Below, piece after piece: positions 8,786 through 16,159 of a stretch of DNA of 16,594 nt. The DNA lies in NCBI GenBank assembly GCA_013115135.1, contig JABANP010000806.1, positions 1 through 16,594 on the forward strand. Direction: 5' to 3'. The position numbers and the translations under genes are program-made. The DNA comes from Perkinsus olseni. Taxonomy: Eukaryota > Perkinsozoa > Perkinsida > Perkinsidae. The notes beneath the pieces are model-generated. The model was given only the letters and a program-made list of their open reading frames with translations. It had not been told where the DNA came from and did not search any database. Position 1 is the stretch's first letter; every line of letters starts with the position of its first letter.

Positions 8786-10960
8786 ACCGAGGCTCGCGAC
8801 CCGAACACGTCTGGTCAGCCTGGGGTCTCGAAGGCTTCTGACTCTGGCTCGAGTCATGTCTCGACTTCCCCAATTGGTGGTCTACGCCGCTCTGATCTGA
8901 CTGCTAATGCTCTCCCCCGTGGTCGTGTCGCGCTGGCTCGTGTGCGCCAGTCATTTGAGTCATTGTTGCTATCTCATCCGTCTGTAATTGAGGCTCTTCT
9001 ACTGTCTGCTGACCCCTTCCAATGCTTGGAAGTGAAGTCTGTCGTTTCGTTGGCACGCGCAGAGCTTGCGCGTATTCTGTCTTGCCCGTCGTCTGCCCTA
9101 CGGCCTTCTCATACCTGCTCTTCAGTGCGAGGCCATCTTCTGGCCGCTTTCTGCTCTGCAGTAGGAGACCCAGATACCGAGGTTGCCAATTGGTTTATCA
9201 AAGGGTGCCCTGTCGGCCTGGCTTCGCCTATTCCTTACTGCAATGTTTTTCCACTGAGAGATGCGGAGTGTGATCGTCAGGATCGTTTCGCGTGCTCCCA
9301 GTTGCCATTCGTTGACGTTTTCTCTGATCTCTCTTTCTTGTCTAATTATCGAAGTGCTGAGGACATGCCTTCGGTGACCCTTGACTTGCTGAACAAGGAG
9401 GAGGAGCTGGGATTCTGTAAGTCATTCGATCACTTCTCTGAACTCGTCGATTTCGTTGGGAACTCTAAGGTTGTTCCCATCAAATTGGGTCTCGTGCCGA
9501 AGAGCGGCACGGACTCATTTCGTCTAATTTGTGATGCGTCTGAGAATGGTCTCAACGCCAAAATTTCTCTCGGAGAGCGTCTGGTTCTTCCGCGTATTAG
9601 CGACGCCGTCGAGTGTTTCCTCGAGTTGCGTGAGAGGCAGCTCGCTGAGGGCGGTGTGCTCGAAGCTGTCTCGATCGATTTCGCTAACGCCTTCAAGTTA
9701 GTGCCCTTATTACCTGCGGAAAAGGCCTTCCATGTTATGTTCTTCGCGAAGAGATGGTATGCTGCAAACACTTTGGTGTTTGGCGTTCGTTCAAGCCCCT
9801 TGATTTGGGGCCGAGCAGCGGCGTGTATATCGAGATTGGCCTCTGCGGTATGCTGTGCTCCGTCCGCTAATGCTGCTAGTGCGTCTGCGCTCTTCCGGCT
9901 TAACGTTTTTGTCGACGACCCCTTCGCCCAGGCCTTGGCACGTACTGCCGAGTATGCTCGCCTTATCTTGTGCTTTCCGCTGCTCTTGTGGGCGGTTCTT
10001 GGTTTCCGCTTGGCTGTCAAGAAGCGCCAGTTCCCGTTGCCTATCAGATGGGTTGGGGTGGTTTTTTCGTTGCACCAGGCCGGCATTGTGGTCCGCATAC
10101 CGGATGAGAAGTTGCGGTCTGTTCTGGCCCTAGCGGAGTCTGCTCTGTCGAAACGTTGCATCCCGGTGAAGATGTTGAGACGTGTATGTGGGAAGTTCGC
10201 GTGGATTGGGCAGACGGTCCCTTTTGTGCACGCCTTCGTCTCTCCCCTTTGGAGGCTTCTCGGATGGGCCGACCGCCACTCCGTCTCGGCAGTCAGAGTC
10301 GAGAGTCTCCGCCCTTCGCTGGTCTGGCTCAAGACTTTCATAAACCTCCACTTCGAGTCTGTTCGGCAGCAGGATGCTGCCGAAGGTTGCTACTCTCGTG
10401 TGTACCCGTGTGCCTCTCTCACAACCTCCCCGTGGTCAATCGTGGTCGATGCCTCGACTACAGGTGTGGGCGGCGTCCTCTACGAGGGCTCGCGCCCCGT
10501 ATCTTGGTTCGCTGATTCATTGAAGAAGGTCGACTTCGAGCGCTTCGACTCCGCTCCTAGAGATTGCAAGCGTCAAGCGGTTTGGGAGGCTCTTGCGATC
10601 TTGATTGCCTGCCGTCTCTGGCTCCCTTCTCTCCCTAGGTTTTGGACTGTTAAGTGCTGTAGTGATTCTCGGACGGCTCTCAGTTCCTTGATGTCTCTCA
10701 AGTCTCGCAGCAAAGCGTTAATCCTCATCGCCCAGGAACTTGCCCTAGACTGTGCTCTGGAGGGAAGGTGGTTTAACCTCTCTTTCTCTCATGTCCCTGG
10801 TGCGTCTAATCAATGGGCCGATTCCCTCAGCCGTTTGTCTGAGGGCATTAGCATTCCGTCTCCCCTTGAGTCTGTCCCGCGTGTGCCGTGTCCGGATAGG
10901 TCTCCAGATGCAGGCTTCTGGCGGGTCGCTGACCCGCCTCAGTGCCTTGCGATGCATTGA
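8786..10960 (+). CDS. Pol: reverse transcriptase-RNase H (ORF2, 724 codons after the UGA)
   Basis: The product copies element RNA into DNA and degrades the RNA strand. RT motifs are complete: VSIDFANAFK (catalytic Asp at 9677-9679, residue 298), GVRSSPLIWGRA (motif B), and FVDDPFAQ with the Asp pair at 9914-9919 (residues 377-378). RNase H follows with all four acidic residues: IVVDASTTGVGG (Asp555), VWEALAILIA (Glu601), CCSDSRTALSS (Asp627) and NQWADSLSRL (Asp679). The VDD and SSP motifs and the RT-RH order without protease or integrase fit the DIRS/Ngaro group. There is no ATG in the first 193 codons, so initiation on its own is unlikely and expression by UGA readthrough from Gag is inferred. 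The Trp codons in this ORF are TGG. It ends TGA at 10958-10960. Confidence 0.93.
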   Translation, partial: TEARDPNTSGQPGVSKASDSGSSHVSTSPIGGLRRSDLTANALPRGRVALARVRQSFESLLLSHPSVIEALLLSADPFQCLEVKSVVSLARAELARILSCPSSALRPSHTCSSVRGHLLAAFCSAVGDPDTEVANWFIKGCPVGLASPIPYCNVFPLRDAECDRQDRFACSQLPFVDVFSDLSFLSNYRSAEDMPSVTLDLLNKEEELGFCKSFDHFSELVDFVGNSKVVPIKLGLVPKSGTDSFRLICDASENGLNAKISLGERLVLPRISDAVECFLELRERQLAEGGVLEAVSIDFANAFKLVPLLPAEKAFHVMFFAKRWYAANTLVFGVRSSPLIWGRAAACISRLASAVCCAPSANAASASALFRLNVFVDDPFAQALARTAEYARLILCFPLLLWAVLGFRLAVKKRQFPLPIRWVGVVFSLHQAGIVVRIPDEKLRSVLALAESALSKRCIPVKMLRRVCGKFAWIGQTVPFVHAFVSPLWRLLGWADRHSVSAVRVESLRPSLVWLKTFINLHFESVRQQDAAEGCYSRVYPCASLTTSPWSIVVDASTTGVGGVLYEGSRPVSWFADSLKKVDFERFDSAPRDCKRQAVWEALAILIACRLWLPSLPRFWTVKCCSDSRTALSSLMSLKSRSKALILIAQELALDCALEGRWFNLSFSHVPGASNQWADSLSRLSEGISIPSPLESVPRVPCPDRSPDAGFWRVADPPQCLAMH

Positions 10961-11729
10961 ATGCACCTTGGACAGGTTGAGTTTCCCGGGTTAGATATGC
11001 TGCGTGTTTTCGTCTTGCGGTGTCCATGTCCGAGCTTGCCTGAGTTTTGGGGGTGTTTGTCGGGGCTTTGGTTTGTAGCTTGCATCCGGTGTGCCCCCAC
11101 GGGCCGTGGGCCACGGCTGGAGAGTGTCCTGTTAGCTCGCTACTGCGTGCCAGTTTGCTGCTGGCATTCTGGTTGTAGGTTGGTTCGGGGTGAGCTTGGA
11201 ATGGTGGAGAATTTGAGGTTTGTTGTGGCCATGGTCCGCCGTTCCTTCGGAACACCAGGTTGCAGTTGGCTCTCAAAGCCCAAAGCCAGGCTTTGGGTGT
11301 CTTGAAGACACTGCTCTTTTCTCCGCTGGAGATCCTCCGGGCATGTTGTGGCTCGAATCGACGAATGGTTCTCCATTCCGGCGTTCGGTGATCTGAGCCC
11401 TGCTTAAGGGTTGTTGTGTCCCTTAGTTATAACAGGGTAAGCTGGGGCATTTTCCATGGTCCTGTCGACACCCGTTCTTTCATCTCGCTCGCCTTGGCCA
11501 TTTGAGAAACGGTCCACCATTCCTCGTCGGTCAGCCGTCTATAGCTCTTCCTGCGTATCCACTTGTTTCGGCTCGCTCGTCCCTGATTGCTTGCGGCTCC
11601 CTCCGTTCACCTTGCTTGGGGGTGTTTGGCCCTCAGGTGTCTCGCTCAGTTTCAGGTTGTCTGCTGCTATGCCTTCGCCTCCTCGTCGACAGCGCCCCAA
11701 GTCTCGTGGTGATCCGTCGACCGCTCTGA
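10961..11729 (+). other. Non-assigned segment between RT-RNase H and recombinase
   Basis: About 770 bp with no recognisable domain. It is A-poor, so several frames stay open by chance: one over 10961-11305, and one from an ATG at 11456 that reaches 11935 and overlaps the recombinase in another frame. A 9-bp hairpin (CCCAAAGCC, A, GGCTTTGGG) sits at 11279-11297. DIRS elements often carry a methyltransferase near here; I see none. The segment may hold the promoter or leader of the recombinase message. Confidence 0.45.
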
Positions 11730-12887
11730 AGCTGGTTCAAAATCGTCGGTCCCTGGAGAAGGCAATATCTACGTTCCGTGGCCTTACCTTCGCTAGTTTG
11801 GAAGCGGTTGTCGATCGGGCTCGGCATCGAATTCACTCCTCTCTCCGCCAACGGAGTCGAATCGATCATGGCGGTTCTGCGATGCGCCGGCTACCGGTCG
11901 GCGGGCTGTTATTTGAGTGCCATTATCAGCTATAATCGTGATCAAGGGCATGTTATGGATTCCGCAACCGAGGCTGCAGTCCGGAGAGCACGGTTGGCGT
12001 GTAAGCGCAACCTTGGTCCGCCGACGCGGATGCGGGGCATCTCTCTGGCCGAGCTCCGCCTCCTAGCCTCGAAGCTCACTGGTTTCTATGCTAAACAGAG
12101 GGTCGCTGGCTATCTCATGGCTAGTTGGTTCCTCCTGCGTTGTTCAGAGGCACTCTCGATGGATATGCAACATATCCGCTTTGATGAAGGCTCCAAGACT
12201 GTCAGTGTCACCATCGCCTCGAGCAAGGTTGACCAAGCCGCCGAGGGTTGTGTACGTCGTCACGGTTGCTTGTGTACGTCCAACAGCGACAGGAACGCAA
12301 GCATCTGTCCCTACCATGTCCTCTGGCATTTATGCCTTACGCGCAAGCTTCAACGTGCTTGCCCTGGGTCGGCGGTGCTGGCGAATGAGCGTGGCAACAG
12401 GTTCCTGAAGAAGGAGTTCTTGGAATGTTTCCGTCGTGACGCGCGGGAGAGTGGTATTGTCGTTGGGCCGAATTGTACCCTGGGTACCCACTCGTTCCGT
12501 CGTGGCGGTGTCCAGTTACTGGCTCTTGGTGGGGCCGCGTCTAGAGATCAGTTGAAGCTCTTCGGCCGCTGGTCTTCTGATTGTATCGATAACTACCTGG
12601 AGGAGACGCTTATAGCTGATAGCCCTAGCTATGCCGCGCGTGCGGTTGGCAGCGTCCAAGGTCAAGCGGTTCGTGCGGGAGTGGGACCAGTCTCAGTGCC
12701 CCACCAGCTTCCTCGGCCTGCCCCTGCCTCTTCGGAGGATCTACCGGCTGCAGAAGGCCGGCCAGCAGCTTCTGGTCTCTCACGTTCCCAAGCCCCTAAG
12801 AACAGATGGCTCACGGTTCCTGTGAGTGGTTGGTTCCGACAGGATCGGCCTCAAGGCCACGTTACGAGGAAAGGTCACAGTCACTGA
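11730..12887 (+). CDS. Tyrosine recombinase (YR) of the retrotransposon
   Basis: The enzyme that integrates the circular DNA form. The frame is open from 11730, after a TGA at 11727-11729, to a TGA at 12885-12887. Catalytic residues are complete: Arg in WFLLRCSEAL (12138-12140), Lys in SSKVDQ, HSFRRG with His 12489-12491 and Arg 12498-12500, Trp in LFGRWSSD, and the nucleophile Tyr in IDNYLEE (12594-12596). The N-terminal core-binding part includes FTPLSANGVESIMAVLRCAG and YRSAGCYLSAI. The start is unsettled: the first ATG in frame is at about 11868, inside this helical domain. A different frame with an ATG at 11669 (MPSPPRRQRPKSRGDPSTAL) may supply the N-terminus through a frameshift or splice. 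The sequence after the Tyr, from about 12650, is Pro/Ser-rich and its codon use differs. Confidence 0.9.
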   Translation, partial: SWFKIVGPWRRQYLRSVALPSLVWKRLSIGLGIEFTPLSANGVESIMAVLRCAGYRSAGCYLSAIISYNRDQGHVMDSATEAAVRRARLACKRNLGPPTRMRGISLAELRLLASKLTGFYAKQRVAGYLMASWFLLRCSEALSMDMQHIRFDEGSKTVSVTIASSKVDQAAEGCVRRHGCLCTSNSDRNASICPYHVLWHLCLTRKLQRACPGSAVLANERGNRFLKKEFLECFRRDARESGIVVGPNCTLGTHSFRRGGVQLLALGGAASRDQLKLFGRWSSDCIDNYLEETLIADSPSYAARAVGSVQGQAVRAGVGPVSVPHQLPRPAPASSEDLPAAEGRPAASGLSRSQAPKNRWLTVPVSGWFRQDRPQGHVTRKGHSH

Positions 12888-12932
12888 GAGTTCTGGGGTC
12901 CGTCACCACACGTTGGTGCTACCATCTATCTT

Positions 12933-13116
12933 GGGCAGGTTCAGCGTCCGATTCATTGATGTATATCGGCATAGTGCCCTGTCGTGCTTGGTCGGCGGTT
13001 GTATATGGATATTGCTGTATATCTGCTTCATCGAACCGCTGAGTCAAGATGATAGCCCAATCCTGTGGTGTCTTGTGTTCGAGTCGAGGTTAGGCACGCG
13101 AAGGCAATGAACTGTA
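12933..13116 (+). repeat. Split direct repeat B1
   Basis: This 184-bp copy begins GGGCAGGTTCAGCG 45 bp after the recombinase stop and ends GCAATGAACTGTA. It is identical by eye to 13364-13547. It contains TATA-like words (TTGTATATGG, GCTGTATATC) that could serve expression or 3' processing, though this is only a suggestion. It joins A2 without a gap. Confidence 0.93.
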
Positions 13117-13340
13117 TTGGAAAGCACAGGTGCTTGGAGGTACAGTTCGAGCCGGAGTCGTTACCTCACCTTGCTCGTCCCCTATTTTGTGTTTGGCACA
13201 CAACTCGGCCGGTCTCAGCTAGCAGCAGATGTCAGCGCATTGCAGGACTCTTGTGCGCGCTCTGACCATTAGTTCCACGCATACTGTGACGCTCAGACCA
13301 GTTACTGTGGCGAGTGTGCCCAACACACCGATTTTTTTTT
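13117..13340 (+). repeat. Split direct repeat A2
   Basis: This is the second copy of the 224-bp A repeat and also ends in nine T. It is directly fused to B1 on the left and separated from B2 by a 23-nt pyrimidine-rich spacer (CTTT units, 13341-13363). Confidence 0.93.
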
Positions 13341-13363
13341 CTTTCTTTCTCTTTCTTTGTACG

Positions 13364-13547
13364 GGGCAGGTTCAGCGTCCGATTCATTGATGTATATCGG
13401 CATAGTGCCCTGTCGTGCTTGGTCGGCGGTTGTATATGGATATTGCTGTATATCTGCTTCATCGAACCGCTGAGTCAAGATGATAGCCCAATCCTGTGGT
13501 GTCTTGTGTTCGAGTCGAGGTTAGGCACGCGAAGGCAATGAACTGTA
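13364..13547 (+). repeat. Split direct repeat B2 (right terminus)
   Basis: This is the second copy of the 184-bp B repeat. The element ends at ...GAACTGTA (13547). The flank resumes with GCCTGATCC in the GATT-rich tract. The same AACTGTA end joins TTGGAAAG at the B1/A2 junction. Confidence 0.92.
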
Positions 13548-14230
13548 GCCTGATCCAGATTACTTAAATCTGAGTGAGATGCATGATGAGCGATTCTGAT
13601 TACTGACCCATGAGCCAGATCAATGATTGGTGATTGTGATTGATGATCCTTGATTGCATCAATAATCAAATCACGATCGTGATTATCAATCAAGATGCCT
13701 GAGAAATTGATCAGAGTCATGATTGCAATCACGAGCTCTTGAGAAAAATCAACTGCCTCTGATAAAAAAGGCTGACTCGAGATCCATTTACTGATTGGGA
13801 ATCACCCCTCTGATTTGAATCATCAATCACAATCAGATTATGATACAAAATCACAATCAGTCAATCAATCACGCTTTTCTCACGAGGTAAAGCGTACCGA
13901 GGGTATTTCGTACCGGCACATGAATCTGATCCTGAACATCTACTGCTGATTCTGATTCGCGAGTACGGTCGCTAGCAACAGCTCGCTAACCAGATTTCAT
14001 GGACGCGAGAATCGAACCGGGGTCGCTAGTGTGTACAACTAATCTGATTGTGATCGAAGATCGGGCCAAAAATTGTGATTTGATCCCGGAAGGGTGAGAC
14101 AGAGCCATAAGATCTGAGTGTGATGCAGAGAGAGCGAGTTCGATTCGAAAAGGTGACAAAATCATGCCTGAAATCAGAACCTGATTAACGTATCTGATTA
14201 ACTAATCACAATCACCCCCCAAATCAGGAT
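13548..14230. repeat. GATT/AATC-rich degenerate repeat tract (right flank of insertion)
   Basis: The tract is dense in TGATTG, AATCA, GATTGTGAT and AATCACAATCAG words on both strands, with palindromic arrangements such as ATCACGATCGTGAT near 13670. CTGATTGTGAT occurs both in the left flank (near 7238) and near 14043. There is no gene. It appears to be a diverged satellite-like block into which the retrotransposon inserted. Confidence 0.65.
13999..14045 (-). other. tRNA-like 3'-half fragment
   Basis: On the minus strand, a possible anticodon arm (TTAGT, loop TGTACAC, ACTAG) is followed by a B-box-like CCGGTTCGATTCTCG and CGTCCA. The T stem pairs poorly, the position before the anticodon is not T, and no 5' half is found. 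It is at best a decayed tRNA or tRNA-derived remnant. Confidence 0.25.
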
Positions 14231-14707
14231 CCGCATACCTACCCTGTTCTCTTCACATGACGGAGAACATTACCGATCACAGAGTCCCACCGTTTCAAGC
14301 GGGTAAGTAACGATGCAATTGCACGGAGCGGCGTACGAAGGATGCTTCAGCGTGAGTTCAGAGAGCAACTGACAACGGCCTCACAGGCCGACTGCACCTC
14401 GTGCACAATAACTGGATGCGGATAGTTCGAGCCCCCTCTTGAGTGGGAGTCACTATTCTATTAGGACTAACATGATGGCTCGCTTCAACGCGTCATAGGC
14501 GCGATAACCAAACTGGGCAGTCGTACTATCCATCTCAGAACAGATTATAAACGACTGAACACAACTTGTGAGTAACTTTCAAAATGTATGTATAACATTG
14601 TTCAACAACTTGCCATCAAACGGAATTCCCGTATGGATGGTCTTCATGAATGCATGTGGTACCAAGGCATCAACAGACGCCACTTGGAAAATCGGGTAGC
14701 TCATGAT
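14231..14707. other. Intergenic region, nothing recognised
   Basis: There is no credible coding frame, RNA gene or long repeat. It includes small dyads (CGGCCT at 14376-14381 with AGGCCG at 14385-14390). It is the 3' flank of the mucin-like gene on the minus strand. Confidence 0.5.
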
Positions 14708-15481
14708 CTAGCCCTGAACTTGTAGGTACGGATGCTGCTTTCGGAGACTAGAAGCCGCTTTCAGGCCAGAAGCAACAGCTCCGGCCGTTGGCTCGTCGTC
14801 GTACTCGTCATCACTTTCATTGTCAGGTAGTCTGCTGACAGCGGGGTGCCTCAGGTTCTCGTGCAAAGCCTTGTGCAGCGGGGGAGGCTTGATAGAAGGC
14901 ACTGCCGGGATAGAAGGCACTGCCGGGATAGAAGGCACTGCCGGGATAGAAGGCACTGCCGGGATAGAAGGCACTGGCGGGATAGAAGGCACTGCCGGGA
15001 TAGAAGGCACTGCCGGGATAGAAGGCACTGCCGGGATAGAAGGCACTGCCGGGATAGAAGGCACTGCCGGGATAGAAGGCACTGCCGGGATAGAAGGCAC
15101 TGCCGGGATAGATGGCGTCGGCGGGAAGGTGATCTTAGGTATGGTGACTGACGGCAGCGTGATGGTCGGAATAGTGATTGTGCTAGTAGTACTAGCTGTG
15201 GTAGTGGACGCCCTAGTAGTGGCTGTCGTAGAAGCGGTGGTGGTTGTCGTAGAAGCGGTGGTGGTACTGGTAGTGGCAGAAGGTGCCTTTGTGGTCGTCG
15301 GAGAAGGGCGAGCCGTAGTAGTACTGCTAGGGCTGACTGTCGTACTAGTCGTAGTAGAGGGACGAGCGGTCGTGGTAACACTTGCCGGCCGGGCCGTTGT
15401 GGTGGGAGTCTTGCTGTTAGATCCACATCCCTGCAGGGCAATGGCAGCTAGGGCGCACGTGAAAGCAGCAGCGAAATGCAT
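14708..15481 (-). CDS. Secreted mucin-like Thr/Pro-rich repeat protein (257 aa)
   Basis: A single minus-strand exon from the ATG at 15481 to a TAG at 14708-14710. The first 20 residues (MHFAAAFTCALAAIALQGCG) form a signal peptide. Residues of about 24-100 are almost only Thr, Ser, Ala and Pro (TTTARP, TTTAST), a dense potential O-glycosylation region. A short TIP-rich bridge leads to twelve tandem hexapeptides PSIPAV, one of them PSIPPV. The C-terminus holds an acidic patch (DNESDDEYDDE) and a short Ala/Gly-rich helix. No GPI signal or transmembrane segment is seen, so the product is probably secreted or wall-associated. The repeat DNA keeps all three frames on both strands open because its unit is 18 bp. 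I prefer this strand because only it gives a signal peptide and a coherent domain order. Confidence 0.82.
   Translation of the reverse strand: MHFAAAFTCALAAIALQGCGSNSKTPTTTARPASVTTTARPSTTTSTTVSPSSTTTARPSPTTTKAPSATTSTTTASTTTTTASTTATTRASTTTASTTSTITIPTITLPSVTIPKITFPPTPSIPAVPSIPAVPSIPAVPSIPAVPSIPAVPSIPAVPSIPAVPSIPPVPSIPAVPSIPAVPSIPAVPSIPAVPSIKPPPLHKALHENLRHPAVSRLPDNESDDEYDDEPTAGAVASGLKAASSLRKQHPYLQVQG
14891..15124 (-). repeat. 18-bp minisatellite, 12 units plus one degenerate
   Basis: The unit GATAGAAGGCACTGCCGG (plus strand) is repeated from 14891 to 15106. The fifth unit (14963-14980) has one C-to-G change, and a diverged unit follows at 15107-15124. It encodes the PSIPAV array of the mucin-like protein. 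Near-identity of units indicates recent expansion or homogenisation. Confidence 0.95.
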
Positions 15482-16159
15482 GAGACGAAATGGAAAGGTT
15501 AAAGAGGCCTACATCACAGAAGTGTGAGGAAATTCCTAAGTAAGGAGCTCCTTGCGATCGTCGTAGGTCCGTTCATTTTAGGGCGAAAGCGAAATGATTT
15601 TGGGTGAACGCGAAGTAATTTCGGGCGCCGTCGACATATTTCATGGCGAGCGAGGACGCGGCCGCGGCGCGCGCAGAGTGACTGAACCTGGAAAAGGAAG
15701 TGATATCCGATCACGCCGAGTGTCGTGCTTGTAGTCTTTTAGAAGAGGCACCAGTAGAATGTATACACCCAGTTGTATTATCTTCGACGACGAGGCATAT
15801 CGGATGAGGAATCCCCTCGGACGTCGTGCCAGAGAACATCACCTTTACAATCGATGGTCGTCTTTTGCATCGCGATGTTCCGAAGTACTTTAGAAATCAC
15901 CGCTGAATAGTATTTCTCGCCGGTCTCCTCTCACGGCCCTTCTGCCGCGACCTCCGCCGCCTCGGATGGCGTTGTGCACGCTAGAGCCATCTCTGAGGAG
16001 TTCTGCTCAGCTCTAGGTTGACGCATGTCTCCTGTGAAAAGTAAGATACGCCTTTCAGGAATGACCGCCGTGTCCTGATGATGATGATAGCGAACAATAC
16101 AGCTGCGTGATGAAGATCTCCTCGTGAAAAATTTCGCAGTATTTCCTTTATCATCGCCA
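15482..16159. other. Region upstream of the mucin-like and macrodomain genes; unresolved coding-like pieces
   Basis: No gene can be fixed here. Two plus-strand stretches look coding but lack starts and obvious partners. One is 15808-15906, open between two TGA, containing SDVVPENITFTIDGRLLHRD. The other is about 15911-16015, containing AATSAASDGVVHARAISEEF. A 44-codon ATG frame at 15759-15893 overlaps the first. They could be exons of an unrecognised gene or 5' exons of the macrodomain gene. The segment also holds the presumed promoter of the minus-strand mucin-like gene. Confidence 0.35.
15581..15642 (+). repeat. Three degenerate 20-21-bp tandem units
   Basis: Units begin GGGCGAAAGCGAAATG (15581), GGGTGAACGCGAAGTA (15602) and GGGCGCCGTCGACATA (15623), each ending in TTT or TTTC. 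They lie about 100-160 bp upstream of the mucin-like ATG. A regulatory role is possible but unsupported. Confidence 0.5.

Larger units (their letters stand above)
7281..13547 (+). mobile_element. Complete Ngaro/PAT-type tyrosine-recombinase retrotransposon (DIRS-like)
   Basis: A 6,267-bp element with split direct repeats in the order A1 (7281-7504), coding region, B1 (12933-13116), A2 (13117-13340), B2 (13364-13547). A1/A2 (224 bp) and B1/B2 (184 bp) look identical by eye. B1 and A2 abut exactly; this B-A junction equals the junction of a circle made by joining the element's two ends, as expected for DIRS-superfamily replication. The coding region holds Gag with zinc-finger motifs, RT-RNase H of the DIRS type and a tyrosine recombinase, in that order. 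There is no DDE integrase, no aspartic protease and no LTR pair. Known elements of this type integrate as circles by site-specific recombination and leave no target-site duplication, and none is visible. Intact ORFs and identical repeats suggest a recent, possibly active copy. Confidence 0.93.

Noticed and set aside
9430..10341. Minus-strand open frame of about 300 codons
   Set aside because: It is a shadow of the RT ORF, whose catalytic motifs are complete on the plus strand.
10961..11305. Possible extra ORF after RT-RNase H
   Set aside because: It starts at the base after the pol stop in the same frame, but it is A-poor, Cys/Trp-rich and has no domain; open by composition.
8783..11305. UGA reassigned as a sense codon
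   Set aside because: The RT and host ORFs encode Trp by TGG with no internal UGA apart from this site, so a general reassignment is not supported.
7281..13547. LTR retrotransposon or DIRS1-type element with inverted terminal repeats
   Set aside because: The repeats are direct and split (A1, B1A2, B2) rather than one terminal pair or inverted, and there is no DDE integrase.
14891..15124. CRISPR-like array
   Set aside because: The repeats are contiguous 18-mers without spacers and lie inside a coding sequence of a eukaryote.
14820..15527. Long plus-strand open frame (Gly/Ile/Glu-rich, then Val-rich) across the mucin-like gene
   Set aside because: It is antisense to a better gene. The 18-bp repeat unit keeps all frames open, and this frame has no signal peptide or domain.
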